Assembly (NCBI GenBank): GCA_028865375.1
Contig: JAGWKJ010000018.1
Coordinates: 1 to 16,715, forward strand
DNA length: 16,715 nucleotides
Reading direction: 5' to 3'
Source of the DNA: Hyphomicrobiales bacterium
Lineage (GTDB): Bacteria; Pseudomonadota; Alphaproteobacteria; Rhizobiales; Beijerinckiaceae
A program made the position numbers and the translations under genes. This document shows, piece by piece, positions 12,768 to 16,715 of the stretch (positions are counted from its first letter, which is position 1; each line of letters begins with the position of its first letter). The notes below the pieces were generated by a model. The model worked only from the letters and a program-made list of their open reading frames with translations, was not told where the DNA came from and did no database searches.

Positions 12768-14999
12768 GTGGCCGCCGCCGATTTCGGCCTGTTCCTGAAG
12801 CGCGGACGCGACGGGCGCGCGGCGATGGACTTCGCCGTCGAAGGGATGCATTGCGCCGCCTGCCTGTCGCGCGTCGAGGGCGCGGCCCGCGGGTTGCCCG
12901 GCGTCGAGACCGCGCGCGTCAATTTCGGCGAACGCCGCCTGCACGTCGAATGGCGCGAGGGCGCCGCGGACCCGTCGGCGGCGATGGCGGCGCTGACCCG
13001 CGTCGGCTATCGCGCCGAACCGTTCGAGCGCGGCGCCGACGAAGCCTCGGAATCCGCCGAGGGCGAGCTCCTGCTGCGCGGACTCGCGGTCGCGTCCTTC
13101 GCGATGATGAACGTGCTGCTGCTGTCGGTCTCGCTCTGGGCGGGATGGGCTTCGGGCATGGATCGCGCGACGCGCGTCGCCTTCGAGCTGCTCTCGGCCG
13201 CCATCGCCGTGCCGGCGATCGTCTATGCCGGCCGGCCGTTCTGGCGCGGGGCCGCGCACGCGCTGCGCGGCGGCGGCCTCAACATGGACGTGCCGATCGC
13301 GGTGGGCCTGACGCTCACCGCCGGGCTTTCGGTCCGCGAATCCTTGGCCGGCGGGCGGGCGATCTATTTCGATTCCGCCCTGATGCTCCTGACCTTCCTG
13401 CTCGCGGGCCGCGTCGTCGACCACATGGCCCGCGCGCGGATGCGCCGCGCGGCGGTCAACGTGACGGCGCTGCGGGGCGCGCGGGCCCTCAGGATCGGGC
13501 CCGACGACGCACCGGTCGAGACGCCGGTCGGCGCGCTCGTGGCGGGAGATCGCGCCCTCGTCAGGGCCGGCGACCGCGTCCCCGCCGATTCGACGGTGAT
13601 CGACGGCGCGTCGGAGGTCGACGAGAGCCTCGTCACCGGCGAGACGCGGCCGCGGCCCGTCGCCGTCGGCGACCGCGTCCACGGCGGCGCCCTCAACGGC
13701 GCCGGCGCGCTGACGCTGCGCGTCGAGGCCGCCGCGGACGACGGCCTGGCGGCGGAGGTCCAGCGTCTCGTCGAAGCGGCGCAATCCGCGCGCGGCGGCT
13801 ACCGGCGGATCGCCGATCGCGCGGCGGCGCTTTACGCGCCCGTCGTGCATCTCGCCGCCCTGCTGACGCTGGGCGGCTGGCTGCTCGCCGGCGCCGGCTG
13901 GCGTCACGCGCTCGTCGCGGCGATCGGGGTCCTGATCGTGACCTGCCCCTGTGCGCTCGCTCTCGCCGCGCCCGCGGTGCAGGTCGTCGCGTCGTCCGCC
14001 TTGTTCCGCAACGGCGTCATCCCGAAGAACGGCGACCTGATCGAGCGCCTCGCCGACGTCGACGTCGCCGTGTTCGACAAGACAGGCACTTTGACGACGC
14101 CCGACGCCCGCACATTCGGCGGGCGGGAGGTGCCCGAACTGGCGCGCCGGTTGGCGCTGTCGAGCCACCACCCGCTCGCCCGCGCCCTCGCGCGGCGCGC
14201 TCATGGCCTTTCGCCTGTCCCCGGGGCCGTCGAGACGCCCGGGGCGGGCGTGCGAGCGGAAGTGAACGGCGTCAAGGCTTTCCTCGGCGCTCCGACCGAA
14301 TGCGGCCTCGGCCCGGAAGCCGAGCGGCTGCGGCTGGAGCGGCCCGGCGCGAGCCTGATCGCGTTCCGCCGCGGCGACGAGGCCGTCGTCATCCCGATCG
14401 AGCAGAGGTTGCGCGTCGACGCGCGCGAGACCGTCGACGCCCTGCGGGCGCTCGGCCTCGAGATCGTCATCGCGTCCGGCGACGGCGAAGAGGCGGTGCG
14501 CACGGCGGCCGACGCGCTTGGCGTCGTCGACCGCCGCGCCGGCCTCGATCCGAAGGCCAAGGTCGCGTTGATCGAGGGCCTCAAGCGGGCGGGCCGCAGA
14601 CCGCTGATGGTCGGCGACGGGATCAACGACGCGCCCGCGTTGGCCGCGGCCCATGCCTCGATATCGCCCACGACGGGCGCCGACGTGTCGCAGGCGCTGG
14701 CGGACGCGGTCTTCCTCGGCGACCGCCTCGCCCCCGTTCGGCGCGCCGTCGAGCTGTCGCGCCGCGCGCGCCGGCTGGTGCGGCAGAACCTCGCGTTCAG
14801 CGCGCTCTACAACGTCGTCGCGCTGCCGCTGGCGGCGGCCGGCTTCGTGAGCCCGTGGGTGGCCGCGGTCGCGATGTCGACCTCCTCGGTCGCGGTGATG
14901 CTGAACTCGCTGCGCGCGCGCGACCCCAATTTCCGCGCCGACGGGGCCGGGGACGAACGCGAAGCCGAATTCGTCGCGGCGCGCTGGCGCTGCTGCTGA
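12768..14999 (+). CDS. ccoI: Copper-transporting P1B-type ATPase CcoI/FixI
   Basis: An inner-membrane copper-translocating ATPase that supplies copper for the CuB site of cbb3 oxidase. GTG start at 12768 with GGGAG 7 nt upstream; 743 aa. Domains in order: one heavy-metal-associated domain with GMHCAAC (Cys29, Cys32), membrane helices, actuator VTGE (289-292), the membrane metal-binding C393-P394-C395, phosphorylation site Asp437 in DKTGTLT, the nucleotide-domain SSHHPLA (His468-Pro469), hinge GDGINDAPAL (616-625), and two C-terminal helices. All catalytic residues are present. The CPC motif and operon position identify the FixI (CopA2-like) class. The protein ends unusually in WRCC, two adjacent cysteines at the very C terminus. 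ccoS begins 3 bp after the stop. Confidence 0.97.
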   Translation: MAAADFGLFLKRGRDGRAAMDFAVEGMHCAACLSRVEGAARGLPGVETARVNFGERRLHVEWREGAADPSAAMAALTRVGYRAEPFERGADEASESAEGELLLRGLAVASFAMMNVLLLSVSLWAGWASGMDRATRVAFELLSAAIAVPAIVYAGRPFWRGAAHALRGGGLNMDVPIAVGLTLTAGLSVRESLAGGRAIYFDSALMLLTFLLAGRVVDHMARARMRRAAVNVTALRGARALRIGPDDAPVETPVGALVAGDRALVRAGDRVPADSTVIDGASEVDESLVTGETRPRPVAVGDRVHGGALNGAGALTLRVEAAADDGLAAEVQRLVEAAQSARGGYRRIADRAAALYAPVVHLAALLTLGGWLLAGAGWRHALVAAIGVLIVTCPCALALAAPAVQVVASSALFRNGVIPKNGDLIERLADVDVAVFDKTGTLTTPDARTFGGREVPELARRLALSSHHPLARALARRAHGLSPVPGAVETPGAGVRAEVNGVKAFLGAPTECGLGPEAERLRLERPGASLIAFRRGDEAVVIPIEQRLRVDARETVDALRALGLEIVIASGDGEEAVRTAADALGVVDRRAGLDPKAKVALIEGLKRAGRRPLMVGDGINDAPALAAAHASISPTTGADVSQALADAVFLGDRLAPVRRAVELSRRARRLVRQNLAFSALYNVVALPLAAAGFVSPWVAAVAMSTSSVAVMLNSLRARDPNFRADGAGDEREAEFVAARWRCC

Positions 15000-15002
15000 G
15001 CC

Positions 15003-15176
15003 ATGAACGTCCTCGTCTTCCTCCTGCCCCTCGCCCTCGCGCTCGGCGCGACCGGCCTCGCCGCGTTCCTGTGGTCGCTGCGGAGCGGGCAATACGACGA
15101 CCCCGAGGGCGACGCGCTGCGCGCGCTCCAGGACGACGACCTGCCGCCCGACGGGCGCCCGCGGGGATCGCGTTGA
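15003..15176 (+). CDS. ccoS: CcoS cbb3 oxidase maturation protein
   Basis: A 57-aa protein with one N-terminal membrane helix (about 3-24) followed by the CcoS signature FLWSLRSGQYDDPEGDALRAL (22-42, given as one motif) and a charged tail. CcoS is needed to insert heme b and copper into CcoN (family knowledge). Its ATG lies 3 bp after the ccoI stop, so translation is probably coupled. It is short and easily missed. It is the last gene of the canonical ccoGHIS block. Confidence 0.94.
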   Translation: MNVLVFLLPLALALGATGLAAFLWSLRSGQYDDPEGDALRALQDDDLPPDGRPRGSR

Positions 15177-15207
15177 CAGGCCGCCCCGGCTGGGCCACCG
15201 GTCCGGC

Positions 15208-16362
15208 ATGGCACACGAGGGCGGACCGAACGGACGACCCGCCGAGCCCGCGCCGGACGACCGGCTCGCGTTGCTCGAAGCGATCGAGCGCGCCTCGCTC
15301 GACGCCATCATCACCACCGACGGCTTCGGGCGGATCGCGTCCTTCAATCCGGCCGCCGAACGCATCTTCGGCCGCGCCGCCGCGGAGGCCGTGGGTCGCG
15401 ACATCGCGATGCTGATGCCGGAGCCCTATCGTTCGCGGCACGGCGAGTTCATGGAGCGTTACAAGCGCACCGGCGAACGGCGCATCATCGGCATCGGCCG
15501 CGTGGTGTCCGGCCTGCGCAAGAACGGCGAGACCTTCCCGATGGAGCTCGCGATCGCCGAGCCAGCCGGCGGCGGCGGGCGCGTCTTCGTCGGGTTCGTG
15601 CGCGACCTCAGCGCGGCGGAGGACGGCAACCGCCGCGTCCAGAAGCTGCAGGACGACCTGTTCCACGCCAGCCGGCTCGCCGAGCTCGGCCAGTTCTCGT
15701 CGAGCCTCGCGCACGAGGTGAACCAGCCGCTGGCCGCCATCGCCAATTATTCCGAGGCCGCCCGCGCGATGGCCGAGGCCGGCGGCGCCGCGCCCGCGCT
15801 GGCCGAGACGCTCGGCAAGATCGAACGGCAGGCGCGCCGCGCGGCCGACATCGTGAAGCGGCTACGCGCCTTCGTCGAGAAGCGCGAGACGGAGCGGCGC
15901 CCCTGCGCGCCGAACTCGGTCGTCGAGGAGGCGGCGGCGCTCGCGCTGGTCGGCCCGGCGCGGCGGCGCGTGCGCCTCGTCGCCGAACTCGCGCCCGACC
16001 TGCCCGAGATCGAGGCCGACCGCGTGCAGCTCCAGCAGGTGCTGGTGAACCTGGTGCGCAACGCGCTGGACGCGATGGAAGGCGGCGCGGCGCCGGAGAT
16101 CGTCGTCGCGACGGGGCTCGGACCGGACGGCCGGGTCGAGTTCCGCGTGTCCGACCGCGGGCCGGGCGTCGCGCCGGGCCGCGAGGGCGACCTGTTCAAG
16201 CCGTTCTCGACGACCAAGCCGCGCGGCATGGGCGTGGGCCTCTCGATCAGCAAGGCGATCGTCGACGCGCATGGCGGGGCAATCCGCCACGAGGCGCGGC
16301 CGGGCGGCGGCGCGACCTTCGTCGTGTCGCTGCCCGTCGAGGGAAAGGGCGCGCATGGCTGA
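15208..16362 (+). CDS. fixL: FixL-type heme-PAS oxygen-sensing histidine kinase (soluble, single PAS)
   Basis: A 384-aa oxygen-sensing histidine kinase. The PAS domain (about 22-134) closely resembles rhizobial FixL: NPAAERIFG, MLMPEPYRSRHGEF, YKRTGERRIIGIGR, FVGFVRDL. By comparison with the Bradyrhizobium FixL heme domain as I recall it, His78 is the proximal heme ligand (His200), Arg84 matches Arg206 and Arg98 matches the distal Arg220; the His214 position is Arg92. The kinase part has the H-box SSLAHEVNQPLAAI with phosphorylated His169, N-box NLVRNALDAM, DRGPG, FKPFSTTK and GMGVGLSI. There is no membrane helix and no second PAS, so it should be cytoplasmic. It starts 31 bp after ccoS with no clear ribosome site before the ATG, and overlaps fixJ by 8 nt. 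When oxygen leaves the heme, FixL phosphorylates FixJ (family knowledge). Confidence 0.95.
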   Translation: MAHEGGPNGRPAEPAPDDRLALLEAIERASLDAIITTDGFGRIASFNPAAERIFGRAAAEAVGRDIAMLMPEPYRSRHGEFMERYKRTGERRIIGIGRVVSGLRKNGETFPMELAIAEPAGGGGRVFVGFVRDLSAAEDGNRRVQKLQDDLFHASRLAELGQFSSSLAHEVNQPLAAIANYSEAARAMAEAGGAAPALAETLGKIERQARRAADIVKRLRAFVEKRETERRPCAPNSVVEEAAALALVGPARRRVRLVAELAPDLPEIEADRVQLQQVLVNLVRNALDAMEGGAAPEIVVATGLGPDGRVEFRVSDRGPGVAPGREGDLFKPFSTTKPRGMGVGLSISKAIVDAHGGAIRHEARPGGGATFVVSLPVEGKGAHG

Positions 16363-16715
16363 GCGCCCGCTCGTCCACGTCGTCGACGACGACGAGGCGC
16401 TGCGCGATTCGCTGCGTCTCGCGCTCGAAGGCGCGGGATACGAATGTCGCGTCCACGAATCGGGCGTCGCTTTCCTCGCCGCGCCGTTCGACCCAGCGCT
16501 GGGCGTCGCGCTCGTCGACGTCCGCATGCCGGGCCTCGATGGACTTGAACTCCCGCGCGCCCTGAAGGCGCGCGGCGTCCGGCTGCCGGTGATCTTCATG
16601 ACGGGCCACGGCGACGTCCCGCTGGCCGTCGCCGCGATGAAGGGCGGCGCGGCCGATTTCGTCGAGAAGCCCTGCGATTTCCGGTCGCTCGCGGCCGCGA
16701 TCGAGCGCGCGCTGG
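16355..16715 (+). CDS. fixJ: FixJ-type response regulator, receiver domain (cut by window edge)
   Basis: The N-terminal 120 codons of a response regulator, covering its receiver domain. Acidic pocket Asp11/Asp12 (VVDDDEALRDSL), phospho-acceptor Asp55 in LVDVRMPGLDGLEL, Thr83 in IFMTGHGDVPLAV, and Lys105 in DFVEKPCDF are all present. The MTGHGDVPLAVAAMKGGA segment is characteristic of the FixJ group. The LuxR-type DNA-binding domain expected next is beyond the edge. Its ATG overlaps the end of fixL by 8 nt, with GAGGGAAAGGG upstream. As the partner of FixL it should activate transcription, classically of fixK and nifA; here the FixK-like gene at 5140 is the obvious candidate target. Confidence 0.93.
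   Translation, partial: MAERPLVHVVDDDEALRDSLRLALEGAGYECRVHESGVAFLAAPFDPALGVALVDVRMPGLDGLELPRALKARGVRLPVIFMTGHGDVPLAVAAMKGGAADFVEKPCDFRSLAAAIERAL

Noticed and set aside
15174..15187. TTGAC at the ccoS-fixL junction as a second FixK box
   Set aside because: Only one half-site is present; the second half reads CGCCC instead of GTCAA at the required spacing.
10692..15404. A roughly 1570-codon open frame on the minus strand, antisense to ccoGHIS, and a similar 1578-codon frame on the plus strand at 10679-15415
   Set aside because: Both are low-complexity Arg/Gly/Ala-rich (plus strand) or His/Arg/Asp/Gly-rich (minus strand) translations produced by the strong G/C third-position bias of the true genes. 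They cross several well-supported genes, show no domain I recognise and have no plausible start context.

Overview
The window is very GC-rich (about 70% by eye), with dense head-to-tail genes and strong G/C third-position bias. Its gene set (fixLJ, a FixK-like regulator, ccoNOQP-ccoGHIS) is typical of an alphaproteobacterium. I cannot place it more finely from this sequence. No tRNA, rRNA, insertion sequence, CRISPR array or attachment site was seen, and no stretch longer than about 180 bp lacks a gene.

Left arm, minus strand (1-3369). Three genes run leftward with 61-bp gaps: an ornithine cyclodeaminase/mu-crystallin family protein, an ALDH7-type aldehyde dehydrogenase, and the N-terminal 272 codons of an amylosucrase cut by the window edge. 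The first two fit lysine/pipecolate catabolism (inference). The amylosucrase is metabolically unrelated.

Middle, plus strand (3535-7148). A PhnB-like VOC-fold protein is followed by a Crp/Fnr regulator without an Fe-S cysteine cluster and a small DUF2892 membrane protein, ending in a clear rho-independent terminator (4984-5018). Then come a FixK-like Crp/Fnr regulator and hemN (oxygen-independent coproporphyrinogen III dehydrogenase), translationally coupled by a 4-nt overlap.

Right arm, plus strand (7183-16715). A perfect FNR/FixK box (TTGACATCGGTCAA) precedes a complete cbb3 oxidase locus: ccoN, ccoO, ccoQ, ccoP (structural), then ccoG, ccoH, ccoI, ccoS (copper handling and assembly). Directly after ccoS lie fixL, a heme-PAS oxygen-sensing histidine kinase, and fixJ, cut by the right edge.

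The right two-thirds therefore looks like a compact low-oxygen respiration island. FixL/FixJ sense oxygen, a FixK-like protein is the probable relay, hemN keeps heme synthesis running without oxygen, and the FixK box drives the high-affinity oxidase. The individual genes are well-known families. What deserves a second look is the arrangement (sensor genes at the tail of their target operon), the minimal soluble FixL, cysteine substitutions in the regulators, and the unusual left-arm metabolic trio.
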